From: Polyangiaceae bacterium
GTDB taxonomy: Bacteria > Myxococcota_A > Polyangia > Polyangiales > Polyangiaceae
Assembly (NCBI GenBank): GCA_013361525.1
Contig: JABFXY010000006.1
Location: 186,001-250,000, forward strand
Length of the DNA: 64,000 nucleotides
Direction: 5' to 3'
In this document: positions 1 to 8,220 of the stretch, in pieces
Layout: each line of letters opens with the position of its first letter
Position numbering within the stretch: the first letter of the stretch is position 1
Program-made: the position numbers and the translations under genes
Notes under the pieces: generated by a model
Databases searched by the model: none
The model's input: the letters and a program-made list of their open reading frames with translations, nothing else
Told to the model about the DNA's origin: nothing

Positions 1-774
1 ACCGATAGCGGGTGGTGGATGCTGACGCCGCTCGCGACGAAGGCCATCACGCGGATCGGCGTCGGCGTGGCGATCTTCACCATTGCGTGGGTATCGCTCG
101 GCCACCCGACCGACAAAGAAGGATTGCGCGCGTTCGTCGACCGGCCGACATGGGCGAGCGCGCTGCCGCTACCGTTCGAGATCCTTCTGACGCTCACGGT
201 CGCCGATTTCGTCGGCTATTGGATCCATCGCGCCTTCCATCGCGGCTGGCTCTGGCGATCCCACGCGGTGCACCACAGCTCGGAGCGGCTCGATTGGCTC
301 GCGGCGGTGCGCGTACACCCGATCAATGATCTGCTCGCCGGCGTCACGCGTGTCGCGTTGCTGGTGCTGCTCGGCTTCCGGCCGACAGTGCTCGCTGGCA
401 TTGTCCCCTTCTCGACGTTTTATGCCGTGCTACTCCACGCCAACGTGCCGTGGTCGTTCGGCTGGGTCGGAAGAATCATCGCGAGCCCGCGCTTCCATCG
501 GTGGCACCACGCAAAACACGTCAGCGGCGACGGCGCGAACTTCGCGGGGTTCTTCGTGCTTTGGGATCGGCTCTTTGGGACGTTTTATCTTCCGTCGAGT
601 GAGCCGGCTGAAACGGGGATCGCTATGCCGATGCCGAAGTCGATTTGGGGGCAGTTGGTTTATCCGTTTCGAAAGCCCGATACGAAACGGGTCGATAGGC
701 GATCTTCGGAGCCGATCCGGAGCGCTCGACCCGGAATTGGGATCGCGAATCCCGAACTGCCGACGCGCGACTGA
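1..774 (+). CDS. Sterol desaturase / fatty acid hydroxylase family protein (5' end outside window)
   Basis: Membrane-bound di-iron oxygenase family that hydroxylates or desaturates lipids. The reading frame is open from the first base, so the true start probably lies upstream; the first internal ATG is at 19. Counting from that ATG, the histidine clusters typical of the family are visible: HRAFH at about residue 70, HAVHH at about 82 and HRWHHAKH at about 160. Hydrophobic segments lie around residues 11-28, 50-68 and 108-142. The product after the last His box is short and polar. The substrate cannot be told from sequence. Nothing recognisable follows for about 1.2 kb. Confidence 0.85.
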   Translation, partial: TDSGWWMLTPLATKAITRIGVGVAIFTIAWVSLGHPTDKEGLRAFVDRPTWASALPLPFEILLTLTVADFVGYWIHRAFHRGWLWRSHAVHHSSERLDWLAAVRVHPINDLLAGVTRVALLVLLGFRPTVLAGIVPFSTFYAVLLHANVPWSFGWVGRIIASPRFHRWHHAKHVSGDGANFAGFFVLWDRLFGTFYLPSSEPAETGIAMPMPKSIWGQLVYPFRKPDTKRVDRRSSEPIRSARPGIGIANPELPTRD

Positions 775-1984
775 ACGTCGCGGCGCGCCGGAGCGGGGTT
801 CGACGTGTTAACGCGCTGGGGGCCGCTCTCGAGCCCGCTCGGCGGAGCGCGCCTACACCAACTACGGGTCGTCGATCGACCAATGCTCCGCGCACTCGGA
901 CCGGCCCTGTGAAATTGTCGCCAACGCAACTGCGCTCGACATCCTCGGCTTCCCATTGCTCGCTCTCGCAAATCGACACACGTCACCGAACTGACGATCT
1001 CGCCGTCTTCTCGTACGTCGACAGAGCCCTCGTAGATCAGCGTAAACGGATAAACGTCGGGCTGACTTTCGGGCTCCGACCTCTGGATCTGTAGCCGAGT
1101 TCGAGTTTCTCGAGCTCGGCCGACGCGCCTATTCCACGCGGCGGCGCGGTTAGCGGCATTCCAAGCAGAATGCTGCAACTACCGCGTTTCGTTCACCGCG
1201 CTCGGTGCGAGTACGTCCCGGCGCTGCCCGACGATACGTAGCGCACGCGGCAACCTCACCGTCGCGCGCATGTTCCGGCAAAGCAGTCGCTGCCGCGCAG
1301 CGGCGGCGGAACAGCCGCGGCGGCGCCGTACCGCGAACAACTGGGCGTGGGTTGCACCGTCCCTCCCCGATTCATTCGCGGCCCACGCGTCGCTCGCACG
1401 TCGCGCGCCGGGGGATCAACGACTTGGCGCGAGCCGCGGTCGCCCATGCCGCCGAATCGCGCCCAAACCGCGAATGAACCCGCAGGTGATACTGCAACTA
1501 CCCGCGATTCGTTCGCCACGCCCGGTGCGGGAGAAGACCTGGTGAGCCCAGCAGCCCGCGCCAGCCCAGCAGCCCGCGCGAGCCCCGGCAGCCCGCGCGA
1601 GCCCCGGCGACCGGCGCTCGCGGCAACGGGCGTCGCGTGCATGTTCCGGCGAAGCAAGTCGCTGCCAGCGCGGAGGCGCCAGCGGACGCAGCCGCGGGCG
1701 CTCCGCCGTACCGCGAACAACTGGGCGGGGGTTGCGTCGTCCCTCCCCGATTCATTCGCGGCTGCGCGTCGCTCGCGGACGTCGCGCGACGTGAGATCAA
1801 CGACTTTTGCGCGAGCCGCGGTCGCGGATCGCGACAAGTCGAGCCTAAACCGCGAATGAACCCGCGGGGGATACTGCAACTACCCGCGATTCGTTCGCCG
1901 CACTCGGTGCGAGTAGGCGCGACGCCACCGCTCACGCAGCGCACGAAGGGCGCGCATCCTTTACGCGCGCCCCAAAACCTTCGC
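775..1984. other. Gene-free interval of about 1.2 kb
   Basis: No reading frame here has a plausible start, codon pattern or recognisable product. The right two thirds are an imperfect tandem repeat (separate entry). The left part, about 840-1100, contains minus-strand peptide stretches that look protein-like but are split between two frames, so it may be the remains of a gene. No tRNA or clear rho-independent terminator was seen. Confidence 0.6.
1173..1940. repeat. Imperfect 2.2-copy tandem repeat, unit about 320-380 bp
   Basis: Each unit begins CTGCAACTAC (1173, 1492 and 1874), followed by CGCG..TTCGTTC and a CTCGGTGCGAG-like segment. Next come ATGTTCCGGC (1270 and 1640), CCGTACCGCGAACAACTGGG, TCCCTCCCCGATTCATTCGC, ATCAACGACTT, GCGCGAGCCGCGGTCG and CCGCGAATGAACCCGC. 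Each full unit carries an exact 11-bp inverted repeat: TTCATTCGCGG at 1371-1381 and 1751-1761, CCGCGAATGAA at 1468-1478 and 1850-1860. The second unit is longer, partly because of short tandem copies of an AGCCC(C/A)GCAGCCCGCG-like motif at about 1543-1612. The third unit is cut off after about 65 bp. Confidence 0.75.
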
Positions 1985-2131
1985 TCAGGGAAACGGCGAG
2001 ACGAAGTAGATGAAAATGAGGAACGAGCCGAGCGTCACGATGCCGAGGAGGATCAGCTTCTCGAGGCTCCACGCGTCACCCGGGTCGATCGGGCGGCCAG
2101 GGGTTTTCCCAGCCAATTCACGGTCACTCAT
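1985..2131 (-). CDS. Small single-pass membrane protein, function unknown
   Basis: A 48-residue product with a polar N-terminus (MSDRELAG...) and one C-terminal membrane segment, about residues 26-44, rich in Leu/Ile/Phe, ending SPFP. The ATG was chosen because it lies just after the stop of the upstream gene (13-bp gap), giving a compact protein with a clear hydrophobic helix. Longer upstream starts would overlap that gene and have Ser/Arg-biased composition typical of a shadow frame. It is the last gene of a three-gene minus-strand set. No family recognised. Confidence 0.55.
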   Translation of the reverse strand: MSDRELAGKTPGRPIDPGDAWSLEKLILLGIVTLGSFLIFIYFVSPFP

Positions 2132-2144
2132 GGTGGTTCTGTTC

Positions 2145-3026
2145 TCACTCCGAGCCATCGACGTCAAGGACTCTGGCGACCTCGGCGCACAGCTCGACGA
2201 GGTCTTCACGGGCTGCGTCGGCGAGCCCCGAACGATCGAGCACACCGCTCCACGCCTCGAACGCGCGCTCGAGGGGCGTGCGGATAAACAGACGCTCCTC
2301 GATCGAGAGCGCAACAGCTTCGACTTCGGCCCACCCCGGCGCGCGGCCGCGGCGGCCGAACGCTAGCGTGGTGAGGTGCACGACATGTTCGTGAACCGCG
2401 AGCACCAGGATCGGATCCGGATCGACGGCTTGGCCCGGGAGCGCCTCCGTCCCGACGACGACGCGCGAACCGAACACCCTGCCCCGCGGCCCCAACGTGG
2501 TCGAAAGGTGCACCTCATCGAGCGGCAGACGATCGAACGGCGCGCCGAGCACCGAACGCCGCGCGTCGACCACCTCTCGGATCGCCATCGCGTGCGGGGC
2601 GAGGAAGGCCTCGTACCCGGTGTCGAATGCCGTCGCAGCGAGCGCGAGATCGGATCGAAGGATCTCGACGGGCTCGCGCGGTAACGAGCGCAGTGCCTGG
2701 AGCGCGACGCGCGACGACACGTCCTCGGGTGCGAGCTCGTCGAGCGGGCGCCTCGAAGCCGCACGAAACGCGCCGATTTCGTCGTGGAGCTCGGCGAGAA
2801 AGCCGATCGCGTGTGCGACCGCGACCGGCGCGAACAGCCGCGAAAGAACCGGCGCGTCCTCGATGAAGAGCGACCAGGCCTCGGCCTGCATGTGACCTTG
2901 CGCGAACGCGACGTAGGCAGGCGCATAGAGGGACGCGGCTCGAGACGCCGCGGACGCGCCCGTTGCCGGCGGCACGAACGCGAGCCCGTGAAAGACCAGA
3001 TCCTCGTACCGAGAGGCAGCGCGCAC
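2145..3026 (-). CDS. Conserved hypothetical protein, mostly helical
   Basis: A 293-residue soluble protein with a GTG start and a G-rich stretch upstream. It is Ala/Arg/Leu/Glu-rich and probably alpha-helical. A VHEHVVHL motif near residue 215 might bind metal, but it is not a canonical HExxH. A 7-bp hairpin (CAACCCC at 3034-3040 pairing with GGGGTTG at 3050-3056) lies between this gene and the upstream lipoprotein gene. It overlaps the likely ribosome binding region and has the upstream stop codon in its loop. No family recognised. Confidence 0.6.
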   Translation of the reverse strand: MRAASRYEDLVFHGLAFVPPATGASAASRAASLYAPAYVAFAQGHMQAEAWSLFIEDAPVLSRLFAPVAVAHAIGFLAELHDEIGAFRAASRRPLDELAPEDVSSRVALQALRSLPREPVEILRSDLALAATAFDTGYEAFLAPHAMAIREVVDARRSVLGAPFDRLPLDEVHLSTTLGPRGRVFGSRVVVGTEALPGQAVDPDPILVLAVHEHVVHLTTLAFGRRGRAPGWAEVEAVALSIEERLFIRTPLERAFEAWSGVLDRSGLADAAREDLVELCAEVARVLDVDGSE

Positions 3027-3046
3027 GACGCTTCAACCCCCGGAGA

Positions 3047-3424
3047 TCAGGGGTTGTTCGACGAGCCCGGCTTCGGAGGGATCATCCGCAGACACACCTT
3101 CGGCGGCGTCGACGAGGACGAGGTCGGCGGAGGCGGCGGCATCTCCAAACACGGCTGAGGCGCGACCTTGAGACAGGCCTGGGGCGGCACGTCGGCGTCG
3201 GGCTCGGCGGTCGGACCAGCGTCGGGCGGCGCCGCCGACTCGGTCGCGGTCGCGGGCGGCGGCGAAGGGATCGCGACGGGCGCTTCCAGACACGGGCCAG
3301 GCCGCGCATCGCTGCACGCGGGCAAACCCGAGAGCCCGGCGATCGCCGACGCAACGAACACTGCGCGCCGGCGAAGAATGGCCGCGCGTTCCTCCCGCTC
3401 GAGCTCGTCGTCGTCGTTCGCCAT
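3047..3424 (-). CDS. Small Cys/Pro-rich lipoprotein
   Basis: A 125-residue product. The N-terminus is acidic (MANDDDELEREE), followed by a basic RRR and hydrophobic stretch ending in a lipobox LPAC near residue 36, so it is probably a lipoprotein with an unusually long n-region. The mature part is Pro/Ala/Ser-rich and carries four spaced Cys-Leu motifs (PCLE, ACLK, PCLE, VCLR). The ATG was chosen because it gives a signal-like N-terminus; the frame continues upstream without coding character. First gene of the minus-strand set, 20 bp before the next. Function unknown. Confidence 0.55.
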   Translation of the reverse strand: MANDDDELEREERAAILRRRAVFVASAIAGLSGLPACSDARPGPCLEAPVAIPSPPPATATESAAPPDAGPTAEPDADVPPQACLKVAPQPCLEMPPPPPTSSSSTPPKVCLRMIPPKPGSSNNP

Positions 3425-3615
3425 CGAACGAAAAGAACGCCCGGCACCGTCTCGCGTCAAGAAGGGTGCAAGCCGCACCGAGGCCGCGACCCGGTTTTCG
3501 GGACGGGAGGGGATAAAAAACACCACCACCCGCGGACCCACCAATCGAATGGCGCGGCCGCGCGGCGCGCGACACGTTCCCGGCGTTTGGCGTAGCCTCT
3601 TTGCTCGAGGTCGCT

Positions 3616-4380
3616 ATGTCGAAGCGTGCGCTGTCTTCCTTGGGTTCTCTCGCGCTTTTGGTCCTGCCTGCCATCGCGAGCGCGCACACCGTGCTCGTCA
3701 ACCCGGAGCCGCTGACCGGTAACGACGACGCGAAGACGCCCGCGTGCGGATGCACGTTCGGCGGCGGCGCCATCGAGTGCCCCGCGGACTTCCAAATCAC
3801 CGAGTACATGGCCGGCGAGACGATCACTGTCACCTGGAACGAGACGGTGAACCACACCGGCGAGTTCCGCATCGCCTTCGTCGCCAAGCCTCCGTCGGAG
3901 GTCACCGACGCGGACTTCGGCGCCTCCGCGGTGAAGATCACGGTCGACGATCAGCAGGCCGGCGGGCTCGTCGACGCGGAGATCACGCTCCCCGACACGC
4001 CGTGCGAAGAGTGCACGATCCAGGTGCGCCAGTTCATGGAAGGCGCGCAAAACCCCTACTACTACACGTGTGCCGCCGTCCGGATCCTCGACCCGGGCGG
4101 CGACGGCGGAGCCGGCGGCTCGTCTGGTGACGGCGGCGCCCCGTCGACCGGCGGCAGCGGCGGCACGACGAGCGAAGGTGGCGCGCCGGTCGGCTCCGGC
4201 GGAAGCACCTCCAACGGCAACAACGCCGACGGTGAAGGTGGCGAGCCGGTGTGGGAAGGCCCGCACAACGACGACGGCTGCGGCGTATCGAACGCGGGTT
4301 CGGCCGGAGATTCGGCGTGGGCCGGGGCGATCTTCGCGCTCGGTGCGTTCGCCGTCGCTCGCAGCCGAAGGAAGAGGTAG
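3616..4380 (+). CDS. LPMO-like secreted protein (SCE4755-type) with C-terminal sorting tail
   Basis: A 254-residue exported protein. The signal peptide ends ...AIASA, leaving histidine 24 as the first mature residue, with a second candidate copper ligand in VNHTGEF (His79). That is the arrangement of the histidine brace in lytic polysaccharide monooxygenases. Four cysteines flank the core. Residues about 150-215 are a Gly/Ser/Thr linker. The C-terminus has a Cys (DGCGVS), a hydrophobic helix and RSRRKR, resembling MYXO-CTERM surface-anchoring signals. The family match comes from memory; enzymatic activity is not shown. ATG chosen over an upstream TTG because it starts the signal peptide. Confidence 0.7.
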   Translation: MSKRALSSLGSLALLVLPAIASAHTVLVNPEPLTGNDDAKTPACGCTFGGGAIECPADFQITEYMAGETITVTWNETVNHTGEFRIAFVAKPPSEVTDADFGASAVKITVDDQQAGGLVDAEITLPDTPCEECTIQVRQFMEGAQNPYYYTCAAVRILDPGGDGGAGGSSGDGGAPSTGGSGGTTSEGGAPVGSGGSTSNGNNADGEGGEPVWEGPHNDDGCGVSNAGSAGDSAWAGAIFALGAFAVARSRRKR

Positions 4381-4393
4381 TGCCTCGCCTCGG

Positions 4394-5515
4394 ATGAGGC
4401 TCTACGACGTCGGCTTTCGTTTCCTCAAGCTCTTCCCCGCCGAGCCGATCCACGAGGTCGTGTTCGGCGCTCTGCGCGGCACGATGGCGATCCCCGGCGT
4501 GCGCGGCGCGGTTCGACGCGCGCTCGCACCGGCGGCTCCGTCGCTCGAGGTGCGCGCGTTCGGCGTGACGTTTCCCGGCCCTGTCGGGCTCGCGGCCGGC
4601 TTCGACAAGAACGCGCTCGGGCCCGATGCGCTCGCGGCCCTCGGGTTCGGCTTCGTCGAGGTCGGCACGGTGACCGCGCGCGCCCAGGACGGAAACCCGA
4701 AGCCGCGCCTGTTCCGATTGCCCGCCGATCGCGCGCTCGTGAATCGTATGGGCTTCAACAATCACGGCGCCGAGCGCGTCTCTCGGCGCCTCGATGGCAG
4801 CCCTCCTGCGAGCGTCGTCGCGGTCAACATCGGCAAGACCAAGGTCGTCTCCGAAGCCGAAGCAGCCGACGACTACGCGCAATCGGCGCGTCTTCTCGGA
4901 CGTCACGCCGCCTTCGTGGTCGTCAACGTGAGCTCGCCGAACACGCCGGGCCTGCGCGACCTGCAGCGAGCCGAGGCGCTCGCGCCGATCCTCGACGCCG
5001 TGCGCACCGCGCTCGACGAAAGCGTGACGGATCGCCGCGTCCCGCTGCTCGTGAAAATCGCGCCCGACCTCGCCGACGAAGACGTCGACGCCGTCGCGGA
5101 TCTCGCTGTGTCGCGCGGCCTCGACGGCATCGTCCTCACCAATACCACCATCTCGCGGGCTCGCCTCGCGAGCTCGCCGTCCGAGATCGAGCAGGTCGGC
5201 GCTGGAGGTCTCAGCGGCGAGCCGCTGCGTGAGCGCAGCTTGGCGCTCCTTTCGCGTGTGTATCGGCGCGTGGGCAAGCGCCTGGTGCTGGTCAGCGTCG
5301 GCGGCATCGCGACCGCCGAAGATGCGTGGCAACGCATCACGCACGGTGCGACCCTGCTCGAGCTCTACACGAGCTTCATCTACGAGGGGCCGCTCGTCGC
5401 GTATCGTATCCACGACGGGCTGCGCACCCGCCTCGCGGAGCGGGGTCTCGAGCGGCTCGAGCAAGCCGTCGGCCTCTCGATCCAGTCGTCTCACGTCGTC
5501 GGAGACCACCCATGA
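4394..5515 (+). CDS. pyrD: Dihydroorotate dehydrogenase (quinone), class 2
   Basis: Fourth step of pyrimidine synthesis: oxidises dihydroorotate to orotate with FMN and passes electrons to quinone at the membrane. The 373-residue length and the N-terminal extension before the barrel fit class 2. Motifs: LAAGFDKN near 66, GFGFVEVGTVT near 84, RMGFNNHG near 118, NVSSPNTPGLR with the class 2 catalytic serine at about 181, IVLTNTT and VGGIATAEDA near the C-terminus. The gene begins 13 bp after the LPMO-like gene and its stop overlaps the next start as ATGA, so it is translationally coupled to the GST-like gene. Confidence 0.95.
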   Translation: MRLYDVGFRFLKLFPAEPIHEVVFGALRGTMAIPGVRGAVRRALAPAAPSLEVRAFGVTFPGPVGLAAGFDKNALGPDALAALGFGFVEVGTVTARAQDGNPKPRLFRLPADRALVNRMGFNNHGAERVSRRLDGSPPASVVAVNIGKTKVVSEAEAADDYAQSARLLGRHAAFVVVNVSSPNTPGLRDLQRAEALAPILDAVRTALDESVTDRRVPLLVKIAPDLADEDVDAVADLAVSRGLDGIVLTNTTISRARLASSPSEIEQVGAGGLSGEPLRERSLALLSRVYRRVGKRLVLVSVGGIATAEDAWQRITHGATLLELYTSFIYEGPLVAYRIHDGLRTRLAERGLERLEQAVGLSIQSSHVVGDHP

Positions 5516-6264
5516 AGCCAGCGCGATTCATTACGATCCCGCCGAGCCACTACTGCGAAAAGGCACGCTGGGCGCTCGACCACGCGAACGTGAAATACGT
5601 CGAGGAGGGTCACCCGCCGCTCGTGCACTGGGCCTTCACGTTGCCGCGAACGCGCACGCGAACGGTGCCCATCCTCCTGCGCGACGGCGCGCGTCCGCTC
5701 GTCGACTCGAGCGACATCCTCCGCTTTTGCGACGAGCAGCTCGCCGAGGAAAAGAAGCTGTTTCCGCGCGACTGTGCCGCAGAGGTCGCCGCGCTCGAAG
5801 ACCAGTTCGACGAAGAGCTCGGCATCGCGACGCGACGGCTCACGTACTGTTATGTCGCGCGGAACGCGAAGCTGTTCCACGCCGCGTTCGCGCACGGGAT
5901 GTCCAATGCCGAGCGGTGGATCGTGCTTCACGGCGACGGCCTGCTCCGGGCGGTGCTCCGCAAAGCGTTCAACGTGTCGGACCGCGCACGGGATCGCACG
6001 CGCGCGAAGGTCGAGGCCCAATTCGCCGCCGTGTCGGAGAAGCTCGCCGACGGCCGGCCGTACATCCTCGGCGATCGCTTCACTGCGGCCGATCTCACGT
6101 TCGTCGCGCTCTCGAACCCTGTGCTGATGATGGGTCAACGCGTCGACTACATCGAGAGCCTGGACGCAGGCTTCGCGGAGCTCGTGCGTTCGATGCGAGC
6201 CACACCGGCCGGGGCGTTCGCGATGCGGTTGCACGCCGAGCACCGCCGCCCTTCCGGTCCCTGA
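5512..6264 (+). CDS. Glutathione S-transferase family protein
   Basis: A 250-residue protein with a thioredoxin-like N-terminal domain. PPSHYCEKARWAL places a cysteine (Cys15) near the position used by Omega/Beta-type GSTs, VPILL supplies the cis-proline segment and DSSDILRF is the glutathione gamma-glutamyl contact. The C-terminal half is helical and ends with the GST motif GDRFTAADLTF. The start codon overlaps the pyrD stop (ATGA). Substrate unknown; the link to pyrD is probably only operonic. Confidence 0.8.
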   Translation: MKPARFITIPPSHYCEKARWALDHANVKYVEEGHPPLVHWAFTLPRTRTRTVPILLRDGARPLVDSSDILRFCDEQLAEEKKLFPRDCAAEVAALEDQFDEELGIATRRLTYCYVARNAKLFHAAFAHGMSNAERWIVLHGDGLLRAVLRKAFNVSDRARDRTRAKVEAQFAAVSEKLADGRPYILGDRFTAADLTFVALSNPVLMMGQRVDYIESLDAGFAELVRSMRATPAGAFAMRLHAEHRRPSGP

Positions 6265-6273
6265 TCGTCGGCC

Positions 6274-8190
6274 GTGCTCGACTCCGCCGTCGCCCTCTGC
6301 ACGGCAGCCGCGCTCCTCGTCGCCGGCTACGTCACGGCGAGGGCGACAGGCATTCGTCGAACGCCGGAGCTAATCCTCGCGACGTGGTGCATCACGTCGC
6401 TCACGATTGCGACACTCATGCACGGCCTGTCGTTCGCATCGATCGCTCGACGCGACACGGTCCTGATCGCCACGAACCTCGCGAGCGTTGCGCTCGTTGG
6501 TTGCGCCCTCCTCATGGGCGGCAGAGATGCCGTGATCGAAAGCATGCGTCGGCTCGCACGCGGCGTTTCCGGCTCGCCGCGCGCTGTGTTTCGCAGCTTC
6601 GTGAAGCGCCCTCTCGCGTCGATCGCGGTCTCGACGCTCGTGCTCGTCGGCCTGCACGCGGCGGTGGCCGCCGTGCTTCTGCCGTCCGAGTCGTGGGACG
6701 GCATTTGGTATCACGACACGATCACCGGCTGGGTCATCCAGACCGGCTCGTGCGCTCCGATGCCGCTGCCCGACAACCTGCTCCAGCAGGTCAACGGCTT
6801 CCCGCGCGATGCAGAGCTCACGAGCGCATGGCTCGCGCTCCTCGCGGATCGACGGTTCATCGAGCTACCGAACGCGCTGGCGCTCGCGCCCCTCGCGTGC
6901 GGCGCGTATCTCCTCGCGCGTCGCTTCACGTCCAAACGCGACGTCGCCACGATCGTCGCGAGCGTCGTGGCACTCGCCCCCGGCTGCGTGCTCCAGCTGC
7001 GCTCCACATACGTCGATGTCTATGCAGCGGCCGCGTGTGTGGCTGCGCTCGCGTTCGCGACGAAGCGCCCTCTCGCGGGTCGCGACATCGTGCTCGCCGG
7101 CACGGGCGTCGCGCTCCACGTCGGATCGAAATCGACCGCGCTCCTCGTCGCACCGATCATCGTCGCGTTCCTCGGATACCAAGCCTTCATCGAGGCAGCC
7201 GATGCGCGCACGCGCAAAGTCCTCCGATATGCATTCGCCGCTGCCGCCGGGCTCGCGCTCGCCGCGGCCGGCACCGTGTATCTCAAGAACGCGGTCCTAT
7301 TCGGTAACCCGCTTTATCCGATCGACCTTCACGTAAAGCGGCTCGGGATCGATTGGCGCGGTGTGCGGAGCGCCTCCGACGTCGACGTCAATCCGCCGCT
7401 CTCCGAGACGCTCGCCTCGATCTTCTTGCCGGCGTCTTCAGGACGCGACTTTGCCGACATTCGTCGCGGTGGATACGGGCTCGCCGTCGCTTGGGTGCTG
7501 CTCCCACTCGCCTGCCTCGGATTCGTCCGCGCCGTACGCGCTTCCCTTCGACGGCAACCGATCACTCGCGCGCGCGCGCGAAGCCTCCTGTGCCTCGTCC
7601 TGCTCGTCACGCCATCGCTCGTCCTATCGCCGGCGTTGTGGGCCGCTCGCTACAACCTCCACGCGGTCGTCGTCGCAGGCGCGCTCGCGGCGTACGCCCT
7701 CGACCTGCCGCGACTCTCACGCTTCCGAGCCATCCCGCTGACGGCGGCGCTCGCGCTCTCGATCACGGCGCTATTTCGGTTCGATCCGTCGCTCGGCGAC
7801 GCACCGCTGTCCCGCCTCTTCGCCTCCGTGTCGATGTCCGCCGAACAACGCGCCTCCGCGGTCGGCACACCCTGGACGCTCGAGCCGGAGGTGGCACGCG
7901 CGCGCGACGTCGAGCTGCAAAACGGCACGATCGTCGTCTTCGGTCCCGGGGTTACCTTCCCTTCGGTGCTCTACAACGAGCGATTCGACAATCGGTTGGC
8001 GTACGTGAACGAAGAACAGCCCGCCGACGTGGAGCGACGCGTCGACGAGCTCCGTCCGACGTGGATCGTCGCCCAAGAGGGAGAGCCGCTCGATCGATAC
8101 GTCACGGCGCGCCCCCACGAATGGGAGCGCATCGGTCTCGCGAGCCGCGGCTACCCGACCATCGCTTATCGGCGACGACGCGCTCCCTGA
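6274..8190 (+). CDS. Multi-pass membrane protein, GT-C glycosyltransferase-like
   Basis: A 638-residue polytopic protein (about 11-13 hydrophobic segments) with a GTG start 9 bp after the GST-like gene. SESWDGIWYHD near residue 140 sits in the loop after a membrane helix, where GT-C enzymes (PMT/ArnT and relatives) carry catalytic acidic residues. A GNPLYP motif near 345 is common in this type of protein. The last 120 residues form a soluble domain that seems to handle a modified nucleotide- or sugar-like group, but I cannot name it. It would use a polyprenyl-phosphate sugar on the periplasmic side if truly GT-C. Confidence 0.6.
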   Translation: MLDSAVALCTAAALLVAGYVTARATGIRRTPELILATWCITSLTIATLMHGLSFASIARRDTVLIATNLASVALVGCALLMGGRDAVIESMRRLARGVSGSPRAVFRSFVKRPLASIAVSTLVLVGLHAAVAAVLLPSESWDGIWYHDTITGWVIQTGSCAPMPLPDNLLQQVNGFPRDAELTSAWLALLADRRFIELPNALALAPLACGAYLLARRFTSKRDVATIVASVVALAPGCVLQLRSTYVDVYAAAACVAALAFATKRPLAGRDIVLAGTGVALHVGSKSTALLVAPIIVAFLGYQAFIEAADARTRKVLRYAFAAAAGLALAAAGTVYLKNAVLFGNPLYPIDLHVKRLGIDWRGVRSASDVDVNPPLSETLASIFLPASSGRDFADIRRGGYGLAVAWVLLPLACLGFVRAVRASLRRQPITRARARSLLCLVLLVTPSLVLSPALWAARYNLHAVVVAGALAAYALDLPRLSRFRAIPLTAALALSITALFRFDPSLGDAPLSRLFASVSMSAEQRASAVGTPWTLEPEVARARDVELQNGTIVVFGPGVTFPSVLYNERFDNRLAYVNEEQPADVERRVDELRPTWIVAQEGEPLDRYVTARPHEWERIGLASRGYPTIAYRRRRAP

Positions 8191-8220
8191 GTAAGCCACA
8201 TTCGGATAGAACGCTTGCGC

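Noticed and set aside
1256-1879. Open frames inside the tandem repeat region
   Set aside because: They merely reflect absence of stops in GC-rich repeats; low-complexity Arg/Ala/Pro translations, different in each copy.
2145-3026. Zinc protease motif in the VHEHVVHL segment
   Set aside because: Spacing is HExxxH, not HExxH, and no third ligand is visible, so metalloprotease activity is not claimed.
4034-5509. Long open frame on the minus strand opposite pyrD
   Set aside because: Antisense to a clear pyrD gene; composition is Arg/Glu-rich as expected of a shadow frame in GC-rich DNA, with no motif.
5229-7307. A 690-codon plus-strand frame across pyrD, GST and GT-C genes
   Set aside because: Overlaps three supported genes in another frame; Arg-rich translation typical of a shadow.
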